A stretch of 64,000 nucleotides of DNA from Euglena gracilis. Lineage: Eukaryota > Euglenida > Euglenophyceae > Euglenales. A program made the position numbers and the translations under genes. The DNA lies in NCBI GenBank assembly GCA_039621445.1, contig CP154955.1, positions 45,407,540 through 45,471,539 of the forward strand, given 5' to 3'. Positions 39,874-51,997 of this stretch are shown here, piece after piece. Position 1 is the stretch's first letter; each line of letters starts with the position of its first letter. Under the pieces are notes generated by a model. It had not been told where the DNA came from, made no database searches, and saw only the letters and a list, made by a program, of their open reading frames with translations.

Positions 39874-40124
39874 CAGGGTGAACAAAAATCACGGTAGACA
39901 AAATTACGGTAAAAGAATTGCAGCAATATATTTTGGTAACATTTGATTTTAGAAAATAAAGTTTAGTAAAATTCCATATTCAACCACTTGTCAACACTTT
40001 TTTTTGCCATGTGCGAAGTAGTGGGTGTGGGAAGTCGACACCGGTCGAAAATTACGGTAAAAATTATGGTAAATTTTGGGTATTTTGCCAAAAATTTTGT
40101 TTAGCGCAATTTTTGTCCACCCTG
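39874..40124. mobile_element. 251-bp Tc1/mariner-type MITE
   Basis: TIRs CAGGGTGAACAAAAAT and ATTTTTGTCCACCCTG, flanked by TA on both sides (39872-39873, 40125-40126). The interior carries repeats of ATTACGGTAAAA. No coding capacity. The TIR form is typical of mariner-like elements. Confidence 0.88.
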
Positions 40125-40283
40125 TAACACCTCCAATTGCTGATCCCCATTTTTTTTCAAGTACCTCAAGCATGTCTTGGCATTGACCATTGTTGGAATT
40201 CGAACAGCGGCACCAGGTGGTTGTGCAGCAACTGCTGCAATCCCCATTGGTGCAGGAAATTTCGGAAGTTTGGGGGTGCTATA

Positions 40284-40462
40284 AACCCCCCCAAATAACA
40301 CCCCCCCCCTTGGGCATGGACTTCGGGCGAGAAAATAATACTCCGGACACTGGTGTAAGGGGTCCCTGGCAACTCACTGCACAAATTAGGCCAGAAGCGA
40401 AGTTGGCGCCGGCCCTAAACAGACAAGAAAGTTTAGTGCAACTAATTATTTGCGGGGATTTC
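40284..40462. mobile_element. C/G-tract MITE, copy 3
   Basis: Starts TA-AACCCCCCCAAATAAC. It shares GGTGTAAGGGGTCCCTGGC and CCAGAAGCGAAGTTGGCGCC with 394-491. The right end (AATTATTTGCGGGG) is decayed. Confidence 0.65.
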
Positions 40463-40733
40463 ATTTGTATCCAAGGTAACACACCAACACCATTTAGTTT
40501 TGGTTCCATCTTCAACCTTTTTCATAATGCTTCGTCGCCTCATGGGCATGGCAATGCCCTCCCCACTTGGTGTGCGGGGAAGCCAGGGTTGGCTGCCATG
40601 TCAGCGGCTGTGTGACAGGGTCTGCACTTTTGGAAGTTGGGCAGGGAATGTGTTCCTGTGGGCACAGGAGAAACAAAACAGCAAACACACAACGTGTCCC
40701 CTTTTTTTCAGGTGAGGGAATAATTATGTCCCA

Positions 40734-41042
40734 GGCAGGCTTGTGCTTAGTCGGGTGCCTATCCCACGGGGGGGTGCCAGGGGCAGGCACCCCATAGCAC
40801 CCGATCCGCCCCCCCCCCCCCCGGGGGGGTAGGGTTTTGGGGGGTGCCTGCCCCTAGCAGGCACCCCCTTCCGACCCCGGCGCCAAAGGCGCCGGGAGCC
40901 CATTTTCAATGAAAATTTTCTGGGTCCCCCCCCCGGACCCCTATCCCCCGGGGGGGGGGGGGCCTGCTAGGGGCAGGCACCCTATAGCACCCACCCCCCC
41001 CTCCCCCCCGGTTGGTAAGCACAATCATGGTCCCAGGGTCGA
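40734..41042. mobile_element. Small element flanked by a long direct repeat
   Basis: GAATAATTATGTCCCA occurs just left (about 40718-40733) and just right (about 41043-41058). The interior has inverted AGGGGCAGGCACC blocks and the hairpin GGCGCCAAAGGCGCC at about 40881. TTGTGCTTA near the left end is inverted near the right end (TAAGCACAA). The long flank could be a target duplication or a recombination product. Confidence 0.6.
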
Positions 41043-41752
41043 GTGAATAATTATGTCCCACAGTCTGCATGTGTGTTCTACGTGTGTGTTCCATCGCAAA
41101 TGAAGAAAAATGAAAAATGTACATAATAAGTATATGATGCAAGCACGGCATATGTTCGACACGTGTGTGTATTTTAATTGAGCACACACGCACAATGCCA
41201 TACATTCACACGATACATTGACAATTTTACGAAACGGGATCCATTATCCATTTCTAAACATCTTCAAAGCGATTTATGTTGAATTGGATTTGCGAAAATC
41301 ATTTTGGAAGATGTGCAGATTTTTGTCAGAATAAATTGTGGATGGCGATTGTACGTTAAATCCAATCTCAATGTACAGCATCTAAGGCTGACCAAGGTTC
41401 TCTTCCAGAAAATAGTATTTGGCGATTTGGGAGGGTTGTCACTGGGTGGCTACTGCCTGGGTGTGCTTGATTGGCAAAATTCAGAACCCCAGGGTTCTGT
41501 GTTTTGGGTTATGTTTTGGTGTTTTGTGCTCAAAAGTTCTTCAATGAATTGTCTTGAGCATCTTTTTGATGGTCATTTTCTTTCCCTTTTCTTTCCCTGG
41601 GACTTTTTTCTTTTTTTTTGCTAGTCCTTTGTTTCAGCAAATTACCACTCATTTTTTTCTATTCCGCGTCCAAAATTGAGCGATGGCGTAAAGTGGAGCC
41701 CCTACAATACTCCACAGCACCCTGCAGAGTACCCCACAGCACCCTGCAGATC

Positions 41753-42125
41753 CCCCACACCCCGCCACACACCCCCCCACACACCCCACACACCCCACAC
41801 ACCCCACACACACAACCCCCACACGCAAACCCCCACAATCCCACATCACCCCACACCCCTCCATCCCCCACTCCCCCACACCCCCACACCCCACACCCCG
41901 CCACCCCCCACACATCCCCCCACATCCCCCACACACCCACCACATGCACCCCCCCACACCCCACACACCCCAGCCACCCCAACCCACACCCCACACGCCC
42001 CCACACGCCCCCCCACACACTCCCCAACACACCCCATAAACCCCCACCCCCACGCATAACCCCCATCCCCCACACCCCCCACTCATCCCCCAACCCCACA
42101 CACATTCCCCTACAATCCCCCACAC
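41753..42125. repeat. A/C-only tract, CCCCACA-type
   Basis: About 370 bp in which the plus strand is almost entirely A and C (CCCCACACCCCACAC), with rare T. Extreme strand asymmetry. The long Thr/Pro/His and Gly/Val/Trp frames here are artefacts. Confidence 0.95.
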
Positions 42126-43255
42126 TTCATTGTTGGTGCTCTATTTTAGGTTCAGGGGTTGCACTCTTTGTTGTCTCACAGGCCCGGAGGCAAAGCGATG
42201 CCGCCAGGCCAAGCCACGACCGAGGCAGTGGCCAGTCAGATCCGGCCAGCCCCTCCTGCCACGAAGTCACCACTGTTTTTCTATTTTCTTTGGAGCAACC
42301 TTTTTCCAAATAACACACCCCAATTTGTGAAATGTTGCAATATTGATTAAAAATATTCTTTCTTTTCGTAGCCGAGTAGGTGCAAATCTAAATCTTTTAT
42401 TAGATGCATATTTTTTGCATTTATTGGAACGTCATACTCTTCCCAACACGATAACCCCCCGGTGAGCAAAAACCTGGGAATGAGAAACACCCAAGTCTAA
42501 TTTTTTGGAAGCGTCTTTCAGAAAAATCCTCATTTTGATATTTTTTTAACAAGGGGGAGGGCAGTTTGGGTCAGTTTGGCTGGTCAGATTCTTTGATAAA
42601 CAGATCCTGGGTGCTATAATTTGGGGGGATTAACTCCCTCTTCGGCCGACAACCAAACGTCACCATCAACCTTGTGGTTAGTGGAAGAAACCAAGCGGTT
42701 CCTGAAATTTTCTTTGATTTTGAGAACAAGCACAGCAAGAACGATAAAATTTTGCTGCCATTGTGGAATGCCCCGTTGTCACGACAACGGTCCATTCCAC
42801 AAAAGCCCCCCCTCCGTAGGATTGAATGCAGAGCTGAATGGAAATGCTGGATACGCTACAGGAGGGGCACCCCCACTCCGGGAGGTGGAACCACTCTAAC
42901 CCGCAACTTTTTTTCCCCCTCCGAAGGGATTTTTCCAAATAGGCGTCATTGTAAAATAGGAAGTTGTGGGGTGACTTCCCATAAGGAGATTGGCAGTATG
43001 ATTTGATTTTTTATTGTTGAGGTTTTTTTTTGTGTCTTCGTTTTGGATGTTCTATATTGTGTCCACCCCTCCCCATTTTTCTTTGTCAGTTATTGTTGTG
43101 CAGTTTCTCCGCATTGAACCATTTCCCCCCGTAACGTCTTCAACCTCCAAGGCTCCATGGAGAGCGTGATGAAACGATGTCCCGGGTTTTTTTGAACCTC
43201 CTCGTCCTCCTTTGTCCATCCTTCGTCTGTTCCCTGCCACCCACCCACCCCACAG

Positions 43256-46200
43256 TTTGCTTTGTGGTGGCCCACAGAGGGCCGGGGGGGGGGGCTGCGG
43301 GGGACCTTCTCGCCGCCCCCACCCACCGCGGGGCCCCGGGACGCGCTGCTGGGGCACCTCATCCTGCTGGAAAGGCAGGCAGAGCACAGCGCAAAGGTCC
43401 ACCGGAAACTACTGGTGTGCCAACAAAATTTGCAAATCAAAAATTATAAAAACGCAAACACAAACAGATAAAATCTGCATTCGTGATCCCCGCAAGGACC
43501 TGCGACCAGGGGTTCTCTGAAGCCAGAAACCCTCCGGGGGATCCAGCCAGCCAAGCACTTTTTTTCCAGCCAGCACCTCCCAGCAAGGCTGCGGACAGAC
43601 ACCCCCCAGGGGTCCGCAGAAATAAAGTTAGGGCCAGCCCGGCAAAGCCAGGCTCCACCCAAAAAAAATTGACGCAAATTGACGAGAATTTTTGAGAAAA
43701 GGGGGTCAAACTGGCTGAAAATGGCCGTTTTTGAGGGTTTGGGGGTTTAACCACTTCCAGATTTTGGGTGAAAAAAAATGCCAACACAGCTAGATTTGGA
43801 TCCAGCCGTTTTTTTTGGAGGGGCACCTGTTTTTGGGACACCCGCCGGGTCCAGCTGCCAGCCGGCCAACCCCCCCCCCCCGGGAAGGGGGTCCGACCAG
43901 CACCTTGTTCCAGCCAGGACCTTTTTCAGTCAGCTCGCGGGACCACCCCGGGAATCTTCAAGAGATCCCCTTCCTGTGACCATTGAATGTCCAACAGACC
44001 CAACTGCAGCCCAATTTAATAATTCAACTGAGACCATTGGTGTGGAATGTCCTTTTAACGTGTGTTTTTCTATTTGCTCTCGGTAGGCAACAAGGGGAAG
44101 CAAACACAATGTGTTTCTTTGTTGATTTTCTCGGTTTGCTTTTCGTCCCACAGGAGGAGCTACGGACTCGGGATGGACAATTCCAGCAACTCCAGGAGTC
44201 CTGCCAACCAGGGGGAAAAAGAGAAGGCAGGCCCCATCTCTGAGAACAGGTCAGGGAGGGCCCTGCATTTTCACCAAACCAGAACAGGGCAAGACAAGTC
44301 CCCGGGGTCGGTTCTGTGGTCTTCTGGTGTTCTGGGGTCGGACACCTGTTTCTCTCGTCCGCCCGGCCCTGCCCCTCTGCCTTGTATGCATGAGCAACAT
44401 ACAGCAATCGGTTCAAATTCAGGAAGTGAGGTGAATCTGAAAGAACGGGTAATAAAAATTGGGGAAATGAATGAATGAATGAATGTTTGAATGAATGAAT
44501 GAATGAATGAACAAATAAGATGAGGAAATAAGAAAGGATAAAATTTCTGCATACAATTTCTAACCCTGACCCTATTCCTAACCCTAACCCTAATCCTTTT
44601 CATGAGGGTGTGCTGCACTCGCCTCCGCACACCGGAAACGACTGGAATTTCCCAAACGGATGGGCGGGGTCGGAGGGAGAACACCCACTTGTATGACAAG
44701 GGGGGGGGTTGGCATACCCCCCCCGTGTGGTCGGCCCTCCGGGGGGGGGGGGCACCGGATTGAGATTTCCAAAGAAATTTATCTAAATGAAGAAAACTTC
44801 AAAGAGCTAAAAATTAAAAAAATATAAAATTGGACAATCTGGACTGAAAAAGACACAGCATGCCTCATATCAGGTGTACAACTGGTCTTATACGACGAGA
44901 TAATACAATGCGACGTAAACCCCCCAAATATGAAGCCCCCCCCCACCCCAAATAAAAGCCTCCCCACCCCAAACACAAAGCCCCCCCCCCAAATATAAGG
45001 CCCCCCCCCAAATATAAAGCCCCCCCTTGGGGGTTCGGTTTTGCCGCCCAATTATAAAGCCCCCCCCCTGATGTGGAGCCAGACGCTGGTGTAATTCAGG
45101 AAAAAGTCGAAACATTCTAGGTGGATAAACATTTTTTTTTCACCAGAGAGGCTCCCTTTTGGATCAGGATTGCCCCCATTCGGGGGAGTGGGAGGTTGCC
45201 TGCGGGGTCGTTGGATCCAGATTGGGATCCTGCCTTCGGGAAGGTGCATTTTTTTGCGAGAAATAGGAGGTACTCAAAAAAATGGCGTAAAATTGACATT
45301 TGGCCACACTTGAAGGCCGCCGAAGGTCATAGAGGCCACCCAAAAAAGTTTGCTTTCCCCCCAAAAATATAAAGCCCCTCCTGAGGATTTTGAAATCCCG
45401 TCCAAATATGAAGCCGGGGGAGGCTTTATATTGGGGGGGGTTTACGTGATGGAGGGTCCCAGGGGCTTTTCATTTAAACCCCTAGAATAATATCCCTGGG
45501 TATTTTTTGTTCTGTTGCTGAAATCCCCAGGGGGGGTCTTTGGGAGGGGTTGCTGAAAAAACTCAGCCAAAAATTTTCCCTCGGAGGGTCTGAAAATAGA
45601 TCCAAAAGGACAATTTTTTTTAGGAAAATGAGCAAAAATTGTCTCAAGAACGCGACATGAAAATGAGTAAAAATAAACGGCCAAAAATTTCTGTCTGGGG
45701 CATTTCACCATTTTTTTTGGATTTTTCCCAGGTATCTCGAGGGGGTCGGGTTTGCTTTTTTGAATTTTTGCTGGAAATCTGATGGGGGGTGTGATTTGGG
45801 GGGGGGGGTATTTTTGGGTGTGTCTTGTGATTCTCTTTCATTTTGAATTTTGAGAAATCTTCAAAAAGAATGTGTTTTTAACACAAATGGCTGACCAAGA
45901 ATTTTCTGTTTTCTGAGGCATCCCGAATTGGGGTGCGGCTTTCCGAAATGTCAAGCTTCCCTCTAAACCATAAGATGAGAAGAGATTAGGTTTTTGATTG
46001 CTGCACTTTTTGTCGAAGAAGAATAGTGCGGCAAATTCAATATTACAGTACATCAGATATAAAACACCCTTGAAGTTTGTTTTTTTTTAAATTGGAGAAA
46101 ATTGAAAATGATAAATGACGAAAAATAGCAAAAATTAAAAGGATATTTCTTTTTGACAGAAAGGGTATTAGCCATCAAAACATGCATTTTTATTTAGTAA

Positions 46201-47033
46201 ATTTCGTGCCCCTAAAAGGGCTAAAGTTCCTAACGCAGCAGTAGCCATTTGGGGGGGGGTGAAGCAGGGGGCAACGCAAACACATTTTTTTGTTTTCCCC
46301 CCGATGATTTCCTGAATTTTGTTCGGAATTTCTGACTTGAAAAAATTCCACGTTTGGCCCGATTTTTCTTGAGGCCAAAATTTTTGTCAAGTTTTTGTTG
46401 TTTTTGGACATTTTGGCGAACAACTTGCATACGTGTTGGGATCAAGGTTTTCCCAAATCTAATCAAAACACATCAAAATATGGTTTGCTAGTGCAAATAT
46501 TTTTCCCAGAAAAGGTGAAAAAAATGGGTCTCTCCAGCAAAAATCGGGGAGTTCCTGAAAGAATTTACATACAATTTGTTTTCTTTTGTGTTTTGTTGGC
46601 GTGCTTTTTTGCGGTGTGTGTGTGTGTGTGTGTGTGTGTTTTGCTTCGCATTTTTCGAGGGTCCACGTGGCGTCCCCCCTCCCTGAATTGCACTAAGGTT
46701 TCTAGTCTGTTTATGGCCCCCCCCCTCCCCGGTTGAAGGTCACGCTTATCGCTTTGCATCCGCAGGCCCTAACGATTTTTCCCTCCGTGGTTTTAAAAGG
46801 GGGCACCACCCCAGCATGCCGTCCCCTGTGCACCCCTCAACGTCAGCCAGGGGGGGGGGGGCGGAGTCTCCGAAGCCCCCCTGGCGAAGAGCGCTGCAGG
46901 CGGAGGTGGACCGCTGGCAGGCCGAGATGCGGCCAACCGACAAGGCGCTGCAGGGGATGAGCCCCAAGGACCTCGACGGCTTGACAGCCCGAATGCGGAA
47001 GGCCCACGACGAAGTGCAGGTGTTTTATTTGAT

Positions 47034-47120
<87 letters not shown>

Positions 47121-50079
47121 TTGCTGCTGCTGCTACTGCTGCTGTTGTTGTTGTTGTGGTTGTTGTTGATTTTATTATTGTTGTTGTTGCAATTGTTTTT
47201 GTGTTTGTTGCTGTATGGATTGTCTATTGTGATTATTATCATTATTTTCATGATCATGATCATCATAGTTCTGGTTCTTACGGCCAAACTCCCACTCACG
47301 CTTTTTTGTGTCGATGTGCATATGTGTGTACACCGACACAAAAACCAATTTTGGAGGGTTGGGGTCCAATTTTTTAAACTGCTTGTGACACGCCGTCCCT
47401 CTGTTTGTCGATCACCATCGCCCAGGGCACCTTGGGGGGGGATGGCGCAAAGTTGGTGTTTTTGACCCTCCAAAACATGTCGCCAATTTGTGAAACGTTT
47501 GGGACTGACCTCCCCGAAATGCGAAATTTACCAAATTTGCACGAACCCCCCCCCCTTTCTATGTGGCAACTGCCAGCACCAGGTGGTGTTGTGGAGTTGG
47601 GGGTGACAGGTCAACCCTTTTTTCTTGTTTTCTGAAGTTTTGCAGCACGTTATGGAAATTTTTGACGTTGGTTGCGAAAGGAGTGGAATTCACACGCAGC
47701 AAGTAATGTTGTTAGCAATGAGCTCTTAGAGAATTAAACCCCCGCCCCAATTAGAAACCCCGAAAATAACAACCCGCCCCAAAGAAAAGATTCTCCCCCC
47801 CCCCCTCCAGTTCCTGCCAGGAAACCAAACAACCCCCCCCCTCCAGGGCGGCATTCAACTGACAATCAGCCCAAAATGGAGAGAAAACTGCAGTATCCGA
47901 CTGAAGAAGATGGGAAATTTGATACCCGGCATCTCGTGACCTTCGCCAATCCACCCAAAACATCAAAAATGCGTTCTCGGCCTTTTATTCCAAATTTTCG
48001 ACCCTGTTCGATCCCGGGACCGGCCTCGCCCGTCCTTTGGCCGAGGGAAAAACCCAAATGGAAGCACCCTCCTTGGGTTTTCCACAGTGTAACTGAGTAG
48101 CAGCCGGGGGGCTTCTGATTGGGGCGGGGGTATATGCCACTGGTGGTTGATAAGCAGATACAGACACCGGAGAACTGCTGTGAATTACCTGTTGAGTTCG
48201 GTGACAAGTTGTCCATCAACGCACGGACTTTTAAAACTCTGTGTCACCCACACAACAACAAAAATGGTGTCAGTGTGTGCAAATGCCCACATGGACGACG
48301 TGCGCATTTGCGCGCATTAATCACTCTATAACCAAACAAGAGCTTCCTATGCCTGTGTGTTTGGAACTGGAAAATGAATGCGATGAAATTGTGGAATTGT
48401 GGAATTCATCCTTGTATTCTTATGGTGCTGGACCCTATCCCTGTATTGCTGATATCTTTGGGTGGTTGATGTGCGCAAATGCACACGGACCATTCTAATG
48501 GTTGTTGTGCGCAAATGCACGACCGACGGAAAGTTGTTTTGATTTTGAAGCATTAGCAACAGGGATTTCCGTGACAAGAGAAAGGTGGAAACAGGAGGAG
48601 TGTATAGAGATGTTGTACTCAAAGTGCAGCGTTGTGAAGTACGTCTGGGAAGGTAAAAACAAAGCGTGTCAGTGTATTGCATTGTATGGCACCCATTTAC
48701 AGCCAATGTATCGTGCCTCATTTTTGAATACTGCGGCTGAATGCATTTTAAATTACATTTTTGAGGATAAAATTTGGAATGGCCGTTTATTTTGATATTT
48801 CCGGAGTCAGAAATGGTTTTTCACAGGCCCAATTGCCGATACCCAAATTCAGCCCCAGAATATTTTTTTAGTTGTATATAATTTCTACAAAATATCTGCC
48901 ACTGAAGTATTTTTTTTAGATTGCAGCAAGGTGGACTTTTTACATGGCACGCGCGTGAAGTTGTTTATGGTCGGTCAGATGTACAAACCGACCAGACCGA
49001 CCATTTGCTCATTTGCTCACACCAACCACCTGTACAATGTCACAAACACACCGCTCTGACGCAATGTCACAAAGACACCTGCTCTGAGGCGCCCTAACTT
49101 ACAAAGTCCATGCTTCCATCTCCCCCGTCCTGGGGCACCGCATCACATCCTGATTATATCATTTGGTTTTTGTGTTGTCATTTTCACGAAAAAGGTCCCT
49201 ATACGATTTTGCGCATACCGACAAAGGAAAACTGCTTAAGTGGGAGTTTGGCCGCCTCAGTGGTTGTTGTTGTTGTTTTTGTTGTCGGCATTGTTATTGA
49301 TATTTTTTAGTGTTGATTATTGTTTATTTTCTTATAGTAAATAGTAACCGGCATTTTCCTTGTTCATTTTTTTGACACACCCAACAGCAGTTCTTTGTAC
49401 ATGCCACAAGCCAGATGAACAACAGGTGACTGGGCGAGCAATCGTACCCCTTATCCAAGTTGACCGGACCGGTCCAGTCCTGGGGAGCTGCACGGGACCC
49501 AGGGGTTAAGCCCCCCCCCCCATTTATAAACCCCCTGGGGTTTATGGGATCCGGTTTGGTTGGTCGGCCGAAGGGGGGAATAGGTGGGGGTGGTTATAGG
49601 GCCTGGAATTGTTGGTGAAATCTGACCCCCCCCCAAAATGACCCAAAACCCCCCGAAATTGGCATTTTTTTGGCAAATTTGGTCAAAAATGGCATTTTTG
49701 ATGATGGTCGGTCTCCAAAAAAAAAACTGCCAAAAAATCAGTTTTTGGTGGTTTGCGGCTGAAAAAATCGTCCCCAGCAGTTTTCATTTCCCCCCCCGGG
49801 GGGGGGGGGAGTGTTATTAGTCCCGGTTTGGTTGGTCGGCCTGGAGGGGGGGTTATAAGTGGGGGGGGGATATAAGTGGGCCATTGTTCCTTATTGCAAC
49901 CTACGACTATTCGGACACTGAGGGAAACCACCCCCAAAATATTTTATTTCCATCTGTGCTTTGGAGGGGTGCGGAGCATTGAACCGCCTTGGCCCATGTG
50001 CCCACGGAGCCTGGGCTGGGCTCTGTTGGCTCCGTTCTGCACACACACGCGCGCACGCACACACACACGCATGCACACA

Positions 50080-50176
<97 letters not shown>

Positions 50177-51456
50177 CAGCCGTGCCCCCATCGCCAACTG
50201 CTCCCTTGTGCGTAGAACGTGCGGCAGGAGCGGTTGATGTGCGTGATTTGTATGGAGCAGGAGAAGGAGATTGTGTTTGTGCCATGGGCAGGCTCCTTCT
50301 TGTGTCACTCTGCTTTTTTTAAAATAGCATTCTGGTGTTGTGCTTGAGTGAGTGCTGGCTTTCCACAGGAGATTTGCCTCACAGAAGAATGCTGAATGTA
50401 CTTGAAATAACCGAGGGCAATCTGTATTGGGAAAAATTATCATTTTTATGTTTTTTAAGGCATTTTGCTAACTGCTAGTAAATATGGGAGAGATGGTAAT
50501 GTAAACCTCCCCCCAATAGAAAAACACCGCCGTTTTAAATTTGGTCGGGAAGTTCAAGTTAGGGTGGGAAGATCAAAGTTTTGGAAAACAACCAGGTGTG
50601 TTTTTCAGTAAAAATACGTGTATTAGTTGCCCAAATTCCGACATTTTCAAACAAAAACACAGGTGGAGACCATTTATCAAAAGGCGAATTCATTGTCTAA
50701 GACTGTCACAAAGTGGTAAATTTGGGGAAGTTTCTTGTCTCGCACCTTCCTTGCGGCGCCCGTCGGCATTTTCCTGGAGGGGGCAGGCTTATATTATATC
50801 CAGTCCAAACAAAAAAATGATGGGAACAAAAATGACGGGAAACAAAAATGATGGGAAACAAAAATGTCGGGGGGGGGACGATGGGAAAGGATCATGGGAA
50901 ATTTTCAGCTTTGGGATAATTGATGATGGCCCGAACGTGCCCCCCTCAAAAGGCGTTGTAAATGGTCCTGGGACGCCAAAATTCGAGGTTTCAATATTTC
51001 CCTCTTTAACCAAGCTGCAAAGTTCTGAGCAAATCATCTTTGCCTCTTTTTCAGTTGGATTTTGTCGACGTTTATCCACCTCCACCTGTGGTATGCATCG
51101 CACGAAAACCATAATCTCTCTCACATTTTTTCTCGGGCTGCAGCGATTCGGCACCTCCATGATGGCGCGTTTGCAACTGTCGAATATGGTTGGTATTCTC
51201 CACCCGGATTCCCGGGCGCGCGCGACGCGTGCGAGAGTCGAGAGTCGTGCGCGCGACGTGTGCGAGAGTCGAGAGTCGTGCTCGCGATGCGCGCGAGAGT
51301 CCGCGGCCGTCCCCGGCCCTTCCCTTTCTGTTCGCCGGGGGCACCGGAGGGGCCTGGGGCCGCCGGCACAAGTGCAGCTGTCCCGGCTGCTCTGCCAAGG
51401 TGGACCATTGCCCGCTGTGCCGCGAGCCGATCCGGGACCGCATCCAACCCTACTGA
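43256..51456 (+). CDS. Coiled-coil RING-finger protein, probable E3 ubiquitin ligase
   Basis: Exons: 43256-43414 ([20 protein letters not shown]), 44154-about 44200 ([15 protein letters not shown]), 46876-47019 ([14 protein letters not shown], then [18 protein letters not shown]), 50216-about 50287 ([20 protein letters not shown]) and about 51350-51456 ([20 protein letters not shown], then [11 protein letters not shown] and TGA). The last two supply CxxC, HxxxCxxC and CPLC zinc ligands of a C-terminal RING. Exons 46876 and 50216 join in phase 0 to give a helix running straight into the RING, as in many algal and protist RING proteins. The expected third ligand (PCGH) reads PW at the exon edge, so that splice site is unusual or the residue is lost. 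RING proteins of this form pass ubiquitin from E2 to substrate; no substrate can be inferred. It may be the 3' part of the Ser/Pro gene. Confidence 0.6.
43510..43968. mobile_element. CAGCCAGC-type MITE in an intron
   Basis: The left CAGGGGTTCTCTGAAG and the inverse right end GGGGATCTCTTGAAG are similar. The interior has CCAGCCAGCACC, GGGTCCGCAG and GGGTCCAGCTGCCAGCC, like 20028 and 33669. No clear 8-bp duplication. Confidence 0.5.
44466..44600. repeat. (GAAT)n and CCCTAA-like repeats
   Basis: GAATGAATGAAT at 44466-44511. From 44560 a degenerate CTAACCCTAACCCTAATCC stretch follows. Confidence 0.8.
44918..45442. mobile_element. C/G-tract MITE, copy 4
   Basis: AACCCCCCAAATATGAAGCC on the left and the inverse GGCTTTATATTGGGGGGGGTT on the right, in the context GACG-TA ... 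TA-CGTG. Subrepeats of AAATATAAAGCCCCCCC fill the left arm. Confidence 0.75.
46614..46640. repeat. (TG)n microsatellite
   Basis: Thirteen or so TG units in the intron before the exon at 46876. Confidence 0.9.
47036..47160. repeat. (GTT)n microsatellite
   Basis: About 27 GTT units directly downstream of the donor at 47020, then GCT/GTT variants. Starts 17 bp inside the intron. Confidence 0.97.
48300..48525. repeat. TGCGCAAATGCAC palindrome-like motifs
   Basis: GTGCGCATTTGCGCGCATTA at 48299, TGTGCGCAAATGCACACG near 48470 and GTGCGCAAATGCACGA near 48509. They resemble the motif of the 9.9-kb element and lie just inside the TIR-like sequence at 49226. Confidence 0.6.
49226..49256 (-). repeat. 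TIR-like sequence related to the 9.9-kb element (right type)
   Basis: In reverse complement it reads TGAGGCGGCCAAACTCCCAC then TTAAGCAGTTTT, closely matching the 21033 sequence. The two face each other like the ends of a 28-kb unit. Confidence 0.65.
49505..49880. mobile_element. Decayed C/G-tract element
   Basis: C tracts with TTTATAAACCCCC at the left and GGGGGGGTTATAAGTGGGGG at the right. CCGGTTTGGTTGGTCGGCC is present twice in direct orientation (49551 and 49826). Confidence 0.5.
50041..50175. repeat. (GCAC)n to (AC)n microsatellite
   Basis: GCAC units to about 50142, then AC units. Ends 40 bp before the RING exon acceptor. A similar tract lies at 51998-52070, passing into GA repeats. 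Confidence 0.97.
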
Positions 51457-51706
51457 CCTGGCCACGTACCCCACGCCCTCCGGAGCGGAGTCCGAGCGTT
51501 GTATTACTCCCCCCCTCCTTTTCTATATCTTGCCCTGACCCTGTCTGCCGTTTGCCCAACCCCGCTCACGTTCTGTTTCTGAATCATACACAACACAGGC
51601 GTTTTTTTTTTGATTGTTCTCTTCTCACCTTTGGCATGCACGCACGTGCGAGCATGGACAGACGGATGCACACTCATTGTTGATACACGCCCACACACGC
51701 ACACAC

Positions 51707-51979
51707 CAGGCTGTTTTTTAAGGTGGTGCCGACCCCACCCCGGGGGGGGGGGTGCCTGCCTGGGCAGGCACTCCCAATCCGACCCCCCCTGGAGCGGGGG
51801 TAGGGCACACGGCCAAAAGTGCCCAAGCACAGACCCAGCCAAAAATGGCTTATTTTCAAAGGAATGTGCCTGGGAGCAGACTGAAATCCGAACCCCCGGG
51901 GGGGGGGGGGTAGTGCCTGCCTGGGCAGGCACCCCAAGGGACTCCGGACCCCCCCCCGGGGTTGGTGAAAAACAGCCTG
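51707..51979. mobile_element. 273-bp hAT-type MITE
   Basis: TIRs CAGGCTGTTTTT and AAAAACAGCCTG, flanked by the perfect 8-bp duplication GCACACAC (51699-51706, 51980-51987). The interior has inverted GTGCCTGCCTGGGCAGGCAC blocks around CCCCGGGGGG tracts. Confidence 0.88.
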
Positions 51980-51997
51980 GCACACACCCCACAAATG

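Noticed and set aside
41618-42313. 231-codon Thr/Pro/His frame
   Set aside because: It reads the A/C-only tract. No domain character.
46816-47473. Poly-Cys, poly-Leu and poly-Asn frames
   Set aside because: Translations of the GTT microsatellite. Only the part up to 47019 is exon-like.
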